DNA from: Flavobacteriaceae bacterium
Lineage (GTDB): Bacteria > Bacteroidota > Bacteroidia > Flavobacteriales > Flavobacteriaceae
Assembly: GCA_004762155.1 (NCBI GenBank)
Contig: SIHP01000013.1
Location: 99,701-163,700 of the forward strand
Length of the DNA: 64,000 nucleotides
Reading direction: 5' to 3'
Position 1 is the first letter of the stretch. Each line of letters starts with the position of its first letter. The position numbers and the translations under genes were made by a program. The notes under the pieces are model-generated. The model was not told where the DNA came from and searched no databases. It worked only from the letters and a program-made list of their open reading frames with translations. Below are positions 1-7,616 of the stretch, one piece after another.

Positions 1-2
1 TT

Positions 3-95
3 ACAGATAAAGTTACCGGAAAAAGTAATCTTATTTTTATTTTATACAAAAACACCAATCCATTAAATCCATCTGATTGGATTGCAAATAAATAA
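3..95 (+). CDS. C-terminal end of a truncated gene, possibly an M23/EnvC-type peptidase
   Basis: The window opens inside a reading frame whose last 30 codons end in TAA at 93-95. The stop shares its last base with the ATG of the next gene (TAATG), a typical translationally coupled arrangement, so this is very probably a real gene tail. The end reads hydrophobic-F-x-L-Y-K-N-T then L-N-P-S-D-W-I, which resembles the C-terminus of Bacteroidota M23/EnvC-like murein hydrolase activators (pattern W-K-x-x-x-x-x-N-P-x-x-W). The family name is an inference from this short tail only. Confidence 0.5.
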   Translation, partial: TDKVTGKSNLIFILYKNTNPLNPSDWIANK

Positions 96-1153
96 TGAAA
101 AACGCAACTAATTTTATTGTCATTACAGCTGCCATTATTGCTATTTTGGTTGTTGGAAAAGGAATTTTAATTCCGTTTATTTTTGCTTTAATATTTTGGT
201 TTTTAACGAGGGAAATACGCAAAACAATATATAAACTTCCATTTGCAAAACGATTTATACCAAAATGGTTGAGTAATATTTTGGTATTTACCATAATTAT
301 TTTGGCTTTTGGTTTTATTTCGGAAATTATTACCAATAGTATTACTGATCTTACCACTTCGTATAGCGAATACGAACCTAACGTAGAAAATATTATAAAA
401 AATCTATCTGGTTATTTCCATGTAGACGTTGTTACTTCTATCAAATCTGTTGTTGGAGATTTTAACTATGGTTCTGTTCTTGGTGAAATTGCAAATGGTG
501 TAAGCGGTATTTTAGGAGATACTTTTATGATTCTTATTTATGCTTTATTTATCTTTTTAGAAGAAAGCAGTTTGATAAAAAAGATAAGTAAAATATTTCC
601 AACAAAACAGTCTTATGATAGCATGAATAGTATTTTAGAAAAAATTGAGTTTTCAATTTCTAATTACTTACGTCTAAAAACATACGTAAGCATTCTTACA
701 GGTGTTTTAAGCTACTTAATTTTATTTTTTGTTGGTGTAGATAGTGCTCCGTTTTGGGCGTTTTTAATCTTCTTATTAAATTATATACCAACTATTGGTT
801 CATTAATAGCAACTGCTTTTCCAGCAATATTTTGTTTAATTCAGTTTGGAGAATTAACTCCTTTTTTAATTGTGTTAATTGCTGTTGGTTTAGTACAAGT
901 AATTGTTGGAAACCTAATAGAACCTCGACTGTTTGGTAAGTCTTTAAATGTCAGCCCGTTAGTAACCATTTTATCACTAGCTATTTGGGGACAAATTTGG
1001 GGAATTACTGGTATGATTTTATCTGTATTATTTACCGTAATTATGATTATCGTTTTCTCTCAATTCGAAAAAACAAGATCCATAGCGATTCTCCTATCTG
1101 AAAACGGTGAAATAGATGATATTACGAAACAAAATAAAGCTATTAAAAAATAA
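95..1153 (+). CDS. AI-2E family permease
   Basis: A 352-residue polytopic membrane protein of the AI-2E transporter family (PF01594), whose members export small molecules or act as Na+/H+ antiporters. Two hydrophobic segments lie at about residues 7-37, one at 65-85, one near 138-155, and four more between about 190 and 330, with the charged extracytoplasmic region at about 90-135 usual for the family. The N-P-x-x-x-x-x-x-L-N-x-x-P-L-V type region (P-R-L-F-G-K-S-L-N-V-S-P-L-V) near residue 280 is the best conserved family signature. It overlaps the stop of the upstream gene by one base, so the two are probably co-transcribed. The transported substrate cannot be read from sequence. Confidence 0.9.
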   Translation: MKNATNFIVITAAIIAILVVGKGILIPFIFALIFWFLTREIRKTIYKLPFAKRFIPKWLSNILVFTIIILAFGFISEIITNSITDLTTSYSEYEPNVENIIKNLSGYFHVDVVTSIKSVVGDFNYGSVLGEIANGVSGILGDTFMILIYALFIFLEESSLIKKISKIFPTKQSYDSMNSILEKIEFSISNYLRLKTYVSILTGVLSYLILFFVGVDSAPFWAFLIFLLNYIPTIGSLIATAFPAIFCLIQFGELTPFLIVLIAVGLVQVIVGNLIEPRLFGKSLNVSPLVTILSLAIWGQIWGITGMILSVLFTVIMIIVFSQFEKTRSIAILLSENGEIDDITKQNKAIKK

Positions 1154-1172
1154 CTTTATCTTCGCAAATATT

Positions 1173-1226
1173 CTCGAGGCAAACGTCTGCTAATTAAATC
1201 CTTGTCTGTCGCCCTGCGATTAAAAT
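1173..1226 (+). repeat. Dispersed repeat, core ATCGCCCTGCGAT, copy 1
   Basis: One of six copies seen in the window (others near 30.69, 48.1, 53.24, 54.03 and 60.4 kb). The core here is GTCGCCCTGCGAT at 1208-1220, nearly a perfect inverted repeat (stem ATCGC/GCGAT, loop CCT) followed by TAAA. It lies between two convergent genes. The upstream part has CTCGAGGCAAACG and AATTAAATCCTTG, shared in weaker form with the other copies. Confidence 0.7.
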
Positions 1227-1247
1227 AGAAAATGTTTGTTATTTTAA

Positions 1248-1760
1248 TTAATCAAAAAACAATGCTTTTAATTCTGTAGCATCTTTTGGAGCTAATTTTC
1301 CTGCTAAGATTAAGCTTAATTGCTTTCTACGCAAAGCACCTTCAAAACGTGTTTTTTCTAAATCTGTCTCTGGTATTACTGGTGCAATTGGTACAGGTTT
1401 TCCGGTTTCATCCACAGCTACAAAGGTATAAATACCTTCATTTACTTGAGTTCTTTCTCCAGACTGACGATCTTCAATCCAAACATCTACATAAATTTCC
1501 ATAGAAGATCTAAAAGCTCTTGAAACTTTAGCTTCTACAGTAACTACACTACCAACAGGTACAGATTTTGTAAAGGAAACATGATTTACAGAAGCAGTAA
1601 CAACAATTCTACGCGAATGTCTTCTTGCAGCAATACTACAAGCTCTATCCATTCTTGCTAATAATTCTCCACCAAAAAGATTATCTAAATAATTTGTTTC
1701 ACCAGGTAAAACAAGATCGGTAAGTACAGTTAATGATTCTTTAGGCGTTTTTGCTACCAT
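1248..1760 (-). CDS. Acyl-CoA thioesterase, hotdog fold (YciA-like)
   Basis: A 170-residue hotdog-fold acyl-CoA thioesterase (4HBT superfamily, YciA/BFIT type), expected to hydrolyse acyl-CoA to free acid and CoA in the cytoplasm. Visible signatures are the stretch N-x-L-F-G-G-E-L-L-A-x-M-D followed by A-x-x-x-A-R-R-H-S, then V-T-A-S-V-N-H-V-S-F. An open frame continues 13 codons further upstream, but a promoter -7 element (TATCTTTG on the minus strand, 1783-1776) lies inside that extension, so the ATG at 1760 is the better start. The gene is convergent with the permease gene and is followed upstream by the HU/SPOR gene on the same strand. Confidence 0.88.
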   Translation of the reverse strand: MVAKTPKESLTVLTDLVLPGETNYLDNLFGGELLARMDRACSIAARRHSRRIVVTASVNHVSFTKSVPVGSVVTVEAKVSRAFRSSMEIYVDVWIEDRQSGERTQVNEGIYTFVAVDETGKPVPIAPVIPETDLEKTRFEGALRRKQLSLILAGKLAPKDATELKALFFD

Positions 1761-1775
1761 CAATAAATTTTTCTG

Positions 1776-1783
1776 CAAAGATA
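1776..1783 (-). promoter_or_regulatory. Bacteroidota -7 promoter element for the thioesterase gene
   Basis: TATCTTTG on the minus strand fits the Bacteroidota consensus TAnnTTTG exactly and lies 16 bases before the ATG at 1760. No clear TTG at the usual upstream distance was identified. Its position rules against the longer open frame as the translated product. Confidence 0.55.
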
Positions 1784-1822
1784 TACAATCCTTCTTCAAG
1801 AAGTTTTGTTATAGGTTTGTAC

Positions 1823-2743
1823 CTAATTGAAGTTTTTAACTAACAACCAAGCATCTTCAAAACCAATTTCTTTAATACTTTCTAAAGCAATCCTAGCTTC
1901 TTGTTTAGTTTCATAACTATCAAAAGACACTTGCGTTAATCCCCATTTATTTACACCTAAAACACGTGCATTATAACCTTGGTTAATCAATTGATTTACT
2001 TTCTTCTGCGCATTTTTAGTTAACTGAAAAGCTCCAGCAACAACATGAAAATCTTTTGTATTTGCTTTAGAAGCATTTAAATTAATTGTAGGTAATGGAC
2101 TATCAATAACAAAAGTTGCCGATTGTATTTTTTGCTCTACTTTTTCTTGTTGCTTAGCGAATTTAGTAGCTTCTTGTGTTTTGTTATATTCGTTAAAACC
2201 AAGAGTTCCAACAGTTAATAAAATAGCTGCAGCTGCGGCTACTTTTATAAATGCAGGCATTGTTCTTCTTGCTGTTTCTTCAACAGGAGCTTCATTAACA
2301 GGTATTAAAGGAATTACTTGCTCTTTAAAACGTTCTGTTGCCGAAGCAGTAATTGTTGATAAACCAAACGATTCTGTTAAGAAGTTTGAAGTTGTATTTG
2401 GTTCAAAAACTATTTGTTTCTCTTCATTTAAAGTTAACACTCCAACATCTGAAATTTCAATAGAATTATCTTCTATTTCATCTTGCCATTTTAAAACTAC
2501 TGTATTAATAAATGTAGTAGCTTTTTCAAATGATATGTTTTCAATAGAAGCAACATAATTGGCTAATAAACCATCATTGTGTTTCAAATTAGCATTAAAA
2601 CTAATTTGTTTCGTTGGTGGCGAAAATGTGTGCGTATCACTTATTGACGCACCTATTTTATTGGTTATAAAACCTCCAAAATTTGGTACAATTACACAAT
2701 CGTATCTATATAGTAAATCGTTAATATAGTTTGCTAACTTCAT
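1823..2743 (-). CDS. HU-CCDC81/SPOR domain protein
   Basis: A 306-residue inner-membrane protein with a three-part plan seen across Bacteroidota. The N-terminal half (about 1-125) matches the bacterial HU-CCDC81 type domain (begins M-K-L-A-N-Y-I-N-D-L-L-Y-R-Y-D-C-V-I-V-P-N with F-G-G-F next). A single membrane segment is at about 170-190. The C-terminal ~75 residues form a SPOR domain (H-V-V-A-G-A-F, repeated N-A-x-x-L-G-x-N-K-x-G-L-x-x-V-S-F). SPOR domains bind denuded glycan at septa; the HU-like part suggests a link between envelope and nucleoid, which is inference. A promoter element lies only 5 bases before the ATG at 2743, so the longer frame (ATG at 2791) is rejected. Confidence 0.85.
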   Translation of the reverse strand: MKLANYINDLLYRYDCVIVPNFGGFITNKIGASISDTHTFSPPTKQISFNANLKHNDGLLANYVASIENISFEKATTFINTVVLKWQDEIEDNSIEISDVGVLTLNEEKQIVFEPNTTSNFLTESFGLSTITASATERFKEQVIPLIPVNEAPVEETARRTMPAFIKVAAAAAILLTVGTLGFNEYNKTQEATKFAKQQEKVEQKIQSATFVIDSPLPTINLNASKANTKDFHVVAGAFQLTKNAQKKVNQLINQGYNARVLGVNKWGLTQVSFDSYETKQEARIALESIKEIGFEDAWLLVKNFN

Positions 2744-2748
2744 ACAAA

Positions 2749-2756
2749 CAAAGTTA
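2749..2756 (-). promoter_or_regulatory. -7 promoter element, probably giving a leaderless or near-leaderless mRNA
   Basis: TAACTTTG on the minus strand (2756-2749) fits TAnnTTTG. The start codon at 2743 begins five bases later, about where transcription itself would start. The HU/SPOR message would then have almost no 5' leader. Confidence 0.5.
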
Positions 2757-2837
2757 GCTTTTTTGTACATTTTTACAACTATTTTACACAATTGTTATCA
2801 ACAAATATTTTGTATATTGATTTTCAAAAAATTGCAA

Positions 2838-3935
2838 ATGAATATAGATGAATTATTGGCGGTTTTGCGCTTGCAAGCCACGCCAAAAATTGGTGATGTT
2901 ATGGCCAAAAAGCTCATTTCAACTTTAGGAAGTGCTAAAAATGTGTTTAAGGAAACAAAATCTTCACTATTAAAAATTGATGGAATAGGGGAGTTATTAG
3001 TTAAAAATTTATTGGATACTTCTCCTTTAAAAAAAGCAGAGCGAGAACTTCAATTTATTGAAAAAAATAATATTGATTACACTTATTTTTTAGACGATTC
3101 TTATCCTGATAAATTGAAACACTGTATTGACAGTCCTATTTTATTATTTACTGATGGAAATATCAATATAAAAAATCAAAAAATAATTTCTATTGTTGGT
3201 ACAAGAAACATCACCGCTTATGGACGCGATTTTTGTAATGAATTAATTGAAGATTTAGCCAAACACAACCCTGTTATTGTTAGTGGTTTTGCTTATGGTG
3301 TAGACATTTGTGCGCACAAGGCTGCTATAAAAAACAACTTACAAACTATTGGCGTATTTGCACATGGTTTGGATGAAATTTATCCCAAAGTTCACAAAAA
3401 ACACATGAGAGATGTTATTGAAAACGGTGGATTTTTTACAGAGTTTTGGCATGATGAAAAACCATTACGTGAAAATTTTTTAAAAAGGAATAGAGTAGTA
3501 GCTGGAATGTCTGAAGCAACAATTGTTATAGAATCTGCGGCAAAAGGAGGCTCTTTAGTAACTGCTGATATTGCTAACTCATATAATAAAGATGTTTTTG
3601 CATTGCCAGGAAGAGTTACTGATGTATTTAGCAAAGGCTGTAATAATTTAATTAAAAACAACCAAGCACATTTACTAAATTCATCTGAAGATATTGTAAA
3701 AATGCTGAATTGGGACATCCAAAAAAAAGAAACGGTTAAACAAACACAATTGTTTATTCAGTTAAACGAAACGGAACAAAAAATACATACCTATTTGCAA
3801 CAAAACGGAAAACAATTGTTAGATGTTATTGCTATGGATTGTAAAATACCAACCTATCAACTTTCGTCTATTTTATTACAAATGGAATTAAAAGGCTGCA
3901 TAAAACCACTTCCTGGAAAACTATTTGAAATTTAG
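2838..3935 (+). CDS. dprA: DNA-processing protein DprA
   Basis: A 365-residue DprA/Smf protein. It protects incoming single-stranded DNA and loads RecA during natural transformation. An N-terminal helix-hairpin-helix region (about 10-70) contains L-K-I-D-G-I-G. It is followed by the Rossmann-like DNA-binding core with I-V-G-T-R-N-I-T-A-Y-G, S-G-F-A-Y-G-V-D-I-C-A-H-K-A-A (family S-G-x-A-x-G-I-D) and R-N-R-V-V-A-G-M-S. A C-terminal winged-helix-like segment follows from about 300. The frame is open 25 codons upstream, but those codons overlap the divergent HU/SPOR promoter and do not look like DprA, so the ATG at 2838 is chosen. Divergent from the HU/SPOR gene. Confidence 0.93.
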   Translation: MNIDELLAVLRLQATPKIGDVMAKKLISTLGSAKNVFKETKSSLLKIDGIGELLVKNLLDTSPLKKAERELQFIEKNNIDYTYFLDDSYPDKLKHCIDSPILLFTDGNINIKNQKIISIVGTRNITAYGRDFCNELIEDLAKHNPVIVSGFAYGVDICAHKAAIKNNLQTIGVFAHGLDEIYPKVHKKHMRDVIENGGFFTEFWHDEKPLRENFLKRNRVVAGMSEATIVIESAAKGGSLVTADIANSYNKDVFALPGRVTDVFSKGCNNLIKNNQAHLLNSSEDIVKMLNWDIQKKETVKQTQLFIQLNETEQKIHTYLQQNGKQLLDVIAMDCKIPTYQLSSILLQMELKGCIKPLPGKLFEI

Positions 3936-3997
3936 AAAATCTATTTCGTAAATTATAACGATTTTTGAATTGTATTTAAAGTATTAAAAATAATTTT

Positions 3998-5056
3998 ATG
4001 GCCTCCGACGAAAAATTAATGTCTAAAAAAAAACCTGCTTATCCTATTAATCAGTTTTTAGAAGAATATTTAATAGAACATAGTAGAAGTATAAAAATAC
4101 CTGTTTTTTATGATGATTTATTACGTTTCCAAGGCTCTATAAATTTGTACGATAAAAATGATGAAGACACGCTTTGGATACGTGTTTATTATTCTGAATT
4201 TGAACGACAAGAAATTGATTTAAGCTTAAAAAAAGTTTACAACATTTTACACTCCAACGGAAATGAAGATAACATTCAGTATTTAAATATTGACGCTATT
4301 GACTATTGTACGTTTGGTAACTCAAAGCCATTTCGAGTAAAAGTTCGTAATATTTTAAATGATAACTACACGTATTTTTACGTTAAAAAAACCGATGCTT
4401 CTCGTGTTTATGGTTTAGAATTGGAACACATACTTTCTCCATACAACCTCAACTTTTTGGTATATGAAGACACGTTAATTGAAGAACATATTGCAGGAAT
4501 ACCTGGAGACACTTTTATTAAAGATATTTTACCCAAATGTACCGAAGCTGAAAAAGCAGAAATTGCTAAAGAGTTTGTAAAATTTAACGAACGTTGTATG
4601 ATTCGTTTATTAGGTGATATGCGCTCGTACAACTATGTAATTGTACCTACTCATGATTTTGATCAAGTAGTGTATAAAATACGTGGAATTGACTTTGATC
4701 AGCAATGTTTTGAAGGGAAATTTAAAGTATACTATCCGCAGTTTTTTAAAGAGAACTTTCCAATGGTAAAATTAGTAACCGACAAATTACTCACCAATTC
4801 TATTGAGCAGTATAAATTAGAAGAGCGTTCTATTGTAGCGAAACGAATTTTATCTTCGGAAGACCGCGTTAATGAATTGGTTTTTTGTATGAAAAATGAC
4901 ACTATTTCTAACAACGAGAATATAGAATTGCTTAAAAATCAAGTGTATGGTTTTACCAAAGACATCAATTTCAAAAAAAGTAAAAATATGGGCGAAATTT
5001 TAGAAAATGCGCTTGAGTTTGTAAAAAGAAATTATGAAGATGTTACTACGCATTAA
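3998..5056 (+). CDS. Conserved protein with kinase-like motifs, function unknown
   Basis: A 352-residue cytoplasmic protein without signal peptide or membrane segment. I do not recognise a named family. Two short stretches are arranged as in kinase-fold enzymes: L-G-D-M-R-S-Y-N-Y-V-I near residue 205 (compare H-G-D-x-x-x-x-N) and G-I-D-F-D-Q-Q about 20 residues later (compare I-D-F-D in the activation region). A conserved-looking acidic T-L-I-E-E-H-I-A-G-I-P precedes them. No glycine-rich loop is evident, so this may be an atypical or inactive kinase-like protein; that assignment is inference. It follows dprA by 62 bases on the same strand. A second ATG seven codons in (4019) is also possible. 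Confidence 0.7.
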   Translation: MASDEKLMSKKKPAYPINQFLEEYLIEHSRSIKIPVFYDDLLRFQGSINLYDKNDEDTLWIRVYYSEFERQEIDLSLKKVYNILHSNGNEDNIQYLNIDAIDYCTFGNSKPFRVKVRNILNDNYTYFYVKKTDASRVYGLELEHILSPYNLNFLVYEDTLIEEHIAGIPGDTFIKDILPKCTEAEKAEIAKEFVKFNERCMIRLLGDMRSYNYVIVPTHDFDQVVYKIRGIDFDQQCFEGKFKVYYPQFFKENFPMVKLVTDKLLTNSIEQYKLEERSIVAKRILSSEDRVNELVFCMKNDTISNNENIELLKNQVYGFTKDINFKKSKNMGEILENALEFVKRNYEDVTTH

Positions 5057-5076
5057 TACTTTATAGCAACTTATAA

Positions 5077-5778
5077 ATGAAATATTTTACATTTTACACT
5101 TTCCTTTTTTTACTAATATCTTCATGTGGACATAATCCAAAAAAGGATGGCGCTATAAAAGTTGTAATTAGCAGTTGTAAATATGATAATAAACAGATGC
5201 TAGACTTAAAAGAATTTGTATTATTAAAAAACAACATAGAAATTAAAACATTTTCTTACGATAAAAATGGAGTAGAAGTTAGTGAACTATATTATGGAGA
5301 CTATGAAATAATATATAAATCTATATTCAACAAATATGAAAAAATTAATTTTAGGATCACTGATCACAAACAAAAGGTAGTAACTCTTTGTATTGACAAA
5401 ATAGATTATAAAAAAAACGATAATATTTTACTTTTAGATGAAATGAAATATGGAGAAATTTTAAGTTTATCTTTTGAATCTCAAGGCTGTTTTCATAATA
5501 CTAAAGAGGAAATAAGATTAAAGAAGACTCAAAATAACATGATTCTATTTTATGATCAAGATGTTATAGAATTATCTAACAAACAATATAAATTAATTAG
5601 AGAATTTGAAATTGAATTAAAAAGTAATCATAACGGTTTGTGCTCATCTAAAGATGAATATAACCTTTATAACAAGCAATCTGGTGAAATTTTTACAATG
5701 AAAGATCAAAGTTGTAGTTGGAATGGGTTTTGGAATCTTATTAAGCTACTTAAACTTGATGAAAGAAAAACAAAATAA
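5077..5778 (+). CDS. Putative lipoprotein, function unknown
   Basis: A 233-residue protein with a type II (lipoprotein) signal peptide: M-K-Y-F-T-F-Y-T, a hydrophobic run and the lipobox L-I-S-S-C at residue 17, followed by G-H-N. The mature part is rich in Lys, Ile and Asn and carries several cysteines (S-C-K-Y, T-L-C-I-D, Q-G-C-F, G-L-C-S-S, Q-S-C-S-W), probably paired after export. No known domain was recognised. It lies 20 bases after the kinase-like gene and ends before a hairpin at 5791-5832. Confidence 0.75.
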   Translation: MKYFTFYTFLFLLISSCGHNPKKDGAIKVVISSCKYDNKQMLDLKEFVLLKNNIEIKTFSYDKNGVEVSELYYGDYEIIYKSIFNKYEKINFRITDHKQKVVTLCIDKIDYKKNDNILLLDEMKYGEILSLSFESQGCFHNTKEEIRLKKTQNNMILFYDQDVIELSNKQYKLIREFEIELKSNHNGLCSSKDEYNLYNKQSGEIFTMKDQSCSWNGFWNLIKLLKLDERKTK

Positions 5779-5790
5779 GTTGTATAAAAA

Positions 5791-5832
5791 AACGAAATTA
5801 TCTCTTTGTTGACTGAAAAAGATAATTTCGTT
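5791..5832. terminator. Bidirectional hairpin terminator
   Basis: Inverted repeat AACGAAATTATC (5791-5802) with GATAATTTCGTT (5821-5832), flanked by A-rich sequence on the left and T/A-rich on the right. It sits between a plus-strand gene ending at 5778 and a minus-strand small gene ending at 5887, so it can serve both. Confidence 0.65.
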
Positions 5833-5886
5833 AAAATAAAGCTTTCGCTTTGCATAGTCTCGGGGGTATTATAAATATTTTGATTA

Positions 5887-6021
5887 TTAAATAACTTCTC
5901 CGTTGTCAATTTCCTGTAAATTGATAATTTTATTTTCAATTACTACTTCGTCATCACTAGTACATGAATAAAACCCAAATACTATTGTTACTATTAGTAA
6001 AATTTTTAAAATGTTTTTCAT
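5887..6021 (-). CDS. Small lipoprotein (44 residues)
   Basis: A short frame starting with ATG at 6021 and ending with TAA at 5887. The product begins M-K-N-I-L-K-I-L-L-I and continues with a hydrophobic run to F-Y-S-C, a clear lipobox at Cys20, followed by T-S-D-D-E, typical of surface-exposed Bacteroidota lipoproteins. The mature part is only 24 residues, strongly acidic, ending D-N-G-E-V-I. No homologue is recalled. The signal sequence is convincing; the very small mature part leaves open that it is a decayed gene. Confidence 0.6.
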   Translation of the reverse strand: MKNILKILLIVTIVFGFYSCTSDDEVVIENKIINLQEIDNGEVI

Positions 6022-6344
6022 AATTGCGTGTCGTTAGTTATTATTAAAACTCCTTTTGTACAATACTAAAACATTTGTAATAGGTTTGGTTTTACTTACA
6101 AATTCATGACTTTCTTTTTAATATAATTACCATAATTACTTAAAAATAAAATGTTTTTGTTCATTGAAATTAAATAGTAAAACTGGTATCAATTTTTAAT
6201 TTTTTTAAAACTTACTTTTAGATTAAATTTTTTATTTATTTGATTATCAATTGTTTTAGCACTTAAATTTACATTGTTTTTTTGAGGTTTCTTTATGGAT
6301 TCCCATAATTAGGAATGTTTTTTTTAAAAAATTGTGCTTTTAGA
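6022..6344. other. AT-rich gap with no gene seen
   Basis: About 320 bases upstream of the small lipoprotein gene and downstream of the TonB-like gene. No coding frame, RNA gene or convincing terminator was found. It presumably holds the promoter of the small lipoprotein gene. Confidence 0.5.
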
Positions 6345-7310
6345 TTATTCAACAACAAAACTTATTGGTAATACGTAACGAACACTTACATTTTTACCAT
6401 TTTGTTGTCCAGGAATAAATTGTGGTAGCTTTTGTAAAAGCTCTTTTGTATGTTCTTGTAGTTTTAAATGTGGTGCTCTTACTTTTATATCAGAAATATT
6501 TCCAGTAGCATCGATAATAAATCGGGCAAGGATTCTGTATTTTTTTTTATCGAGCCCCAAACAAGTCGTTAAATTTGTATCAAAGTTTTTAGTTACAAAA
6601 GCATTCATTTTTTTGTGAAAAACAATTTTTGCTTCTTCTTTATTTTTTGATGTTGTGTCTTTAAATTTTGGTGGAATTTCAACGATGTTAAAAGAATAAG
6701 GCTGTATCTCTTCAAAAACAACTTCTCCGTCTTCTACATGCGAAATATCTCCCATTATTTCTACCACTTCAACTATACTATCATTCTTACAAAGTGTTGC
6801 TGGTTCGGCTGCTATTGGTAATCCCATTGTGGTATGTTCTTCTTTGATAACAGGCAAAGGTTTTGGTGGTGGTGGAATATTTATTTTTGCTTTTATTATT
6901 GTGTCAACCTTTATTGTATCTAATACTTTTTGAGTTTTTATAATAGTATCTATCAATTCTACTTTTTCTATTTTTTGTTTCTTTCCTTCATCGGTTTTAC
7001 AACTAAACAATGTTGTTCCCATTACAAATAACAGCGCTAAGAGAAATAGTTTTTGAAATGAAAGCTGTGTTACAAATGTTGTTTCTGGAATTTGAATAAC
7101 AATACTATCTAATTGCTTTCTTTTAAAATGTCCGCAAATACGTTTTCCTTTATTTTCAGTGAAAAATTCTTGGATTTCTTTTGCTGATTTTTCTGTAAAA
7201 TCTACTACTGTTTTTGCACAAGAACCACAGAATCTTCCTTTTTCATTGGTGGTCATTTTGTTCCAATCTTCATGGCATGGCTTTGGAATACTAATTTTAT
7301 AGTTTTTCAT
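6345..7310 (-). CDS. TonB C-terminal domain protein with cysteine-rich N-terminal module
   Basis: A 321-residue protein. Residues 1-75 form a Cys-rich cytoplasmic module found in front of various Bacteroidota envelope proteins (I-P-K-P-C-H-E-D-W-N-K-M then G-R-F-C-G-S-C, and I-C-G-H-F). A membrane segment follows at about 85-105, a proline-rich spacer at about 145-155 (P-P-P-P-K-P), and a TonB-like C-terminal domain at about 235-321, recognisable by I-L-A-R-F-I-I-D-A-T-G-N-I-S-D-I-K-V-R-A and P-G-Q-Q-N-G-K-x-V. Such proteins may energise TonB-dependent receptors or act in signalling; the role of the Cys module is unknown. It stands alone on the minus strand. Confidence 0.82.
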   Translation of the reverse strand: MKNYKISIPKPCHEDWNKMTTNEKGRFCGSCAKTVVDFTEKSAKEIQEFFTENKGKRICGHFKRKQLDSIVIQIPETTFVTQLSFQKLFLLALLFVMGTTLFSCKTDEGKKQKIEKVELIDTIIKTQKVLDTIKVDTIIKAKINIPPPPKPLPVIKEEHTTMGLPIAAEPATLCKNDSIVEVVEIMGDISHVEDGEVVFEEIQPYSFNIVEIPPKFKDTTSKNKEEAKIVFHKKMNAFVTKNFDTNLTTCLGLDKKKYRILARFIIDATGNISDIKVRAPHLKLQEHTKELLQKLPQFIPGQQNGKNVSVRYVLPISFVVE

Positions 7311-7502
7311 AGTTATTTGTTTAGACTCTGATTCATAACAATATGTGTTCCAAAAAAAAAGGTAAAATATTAAATAATATACTTTTTATAAAAGAAAAAC
7401 AGATCTCATTGTTCTCGATACCCGCTACTGACTAAAACCAAAGTAAAATTTTATAACGTTATTTTTTTTTAATACTTGAACTAACATTGCTTAATTGTAT
7501 TC

Positions 7503-7591
7503 GCGTTAGGGATTGAAGTGGCATCCTTTTTATTTTTATCATTAAAAAAATAAAAAGATATAACGGAAAGCCCGACCTTTAGGTAACGCCC
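7503..7591 (-). repeat. Palindrome-containing intergenic element, copy A
   Basis: Read on the minus strand it starts GGGCGTTACC, continues GGTCGGGCTTTCCG, has a T-rich/A-rich inverted repeat in the middle, and ends CAATCCCTAACGC. A second copy in opposite orientation is at 15479-15574. From memory, elements with these ends (GGGCGTT...CCCTAACGC) are frequent between genes in flavobacteria. Its function is unknown. Confidence 0.65.
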
Positions 7592-7616
7592 AAAAAATTA
7601 ACTATAAGAACTAAAA

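Noticed and set aside
754..939. Short frame inside the AI-2E gene
   Set aside because: Shifted frame within a full-length membrane protein gene.
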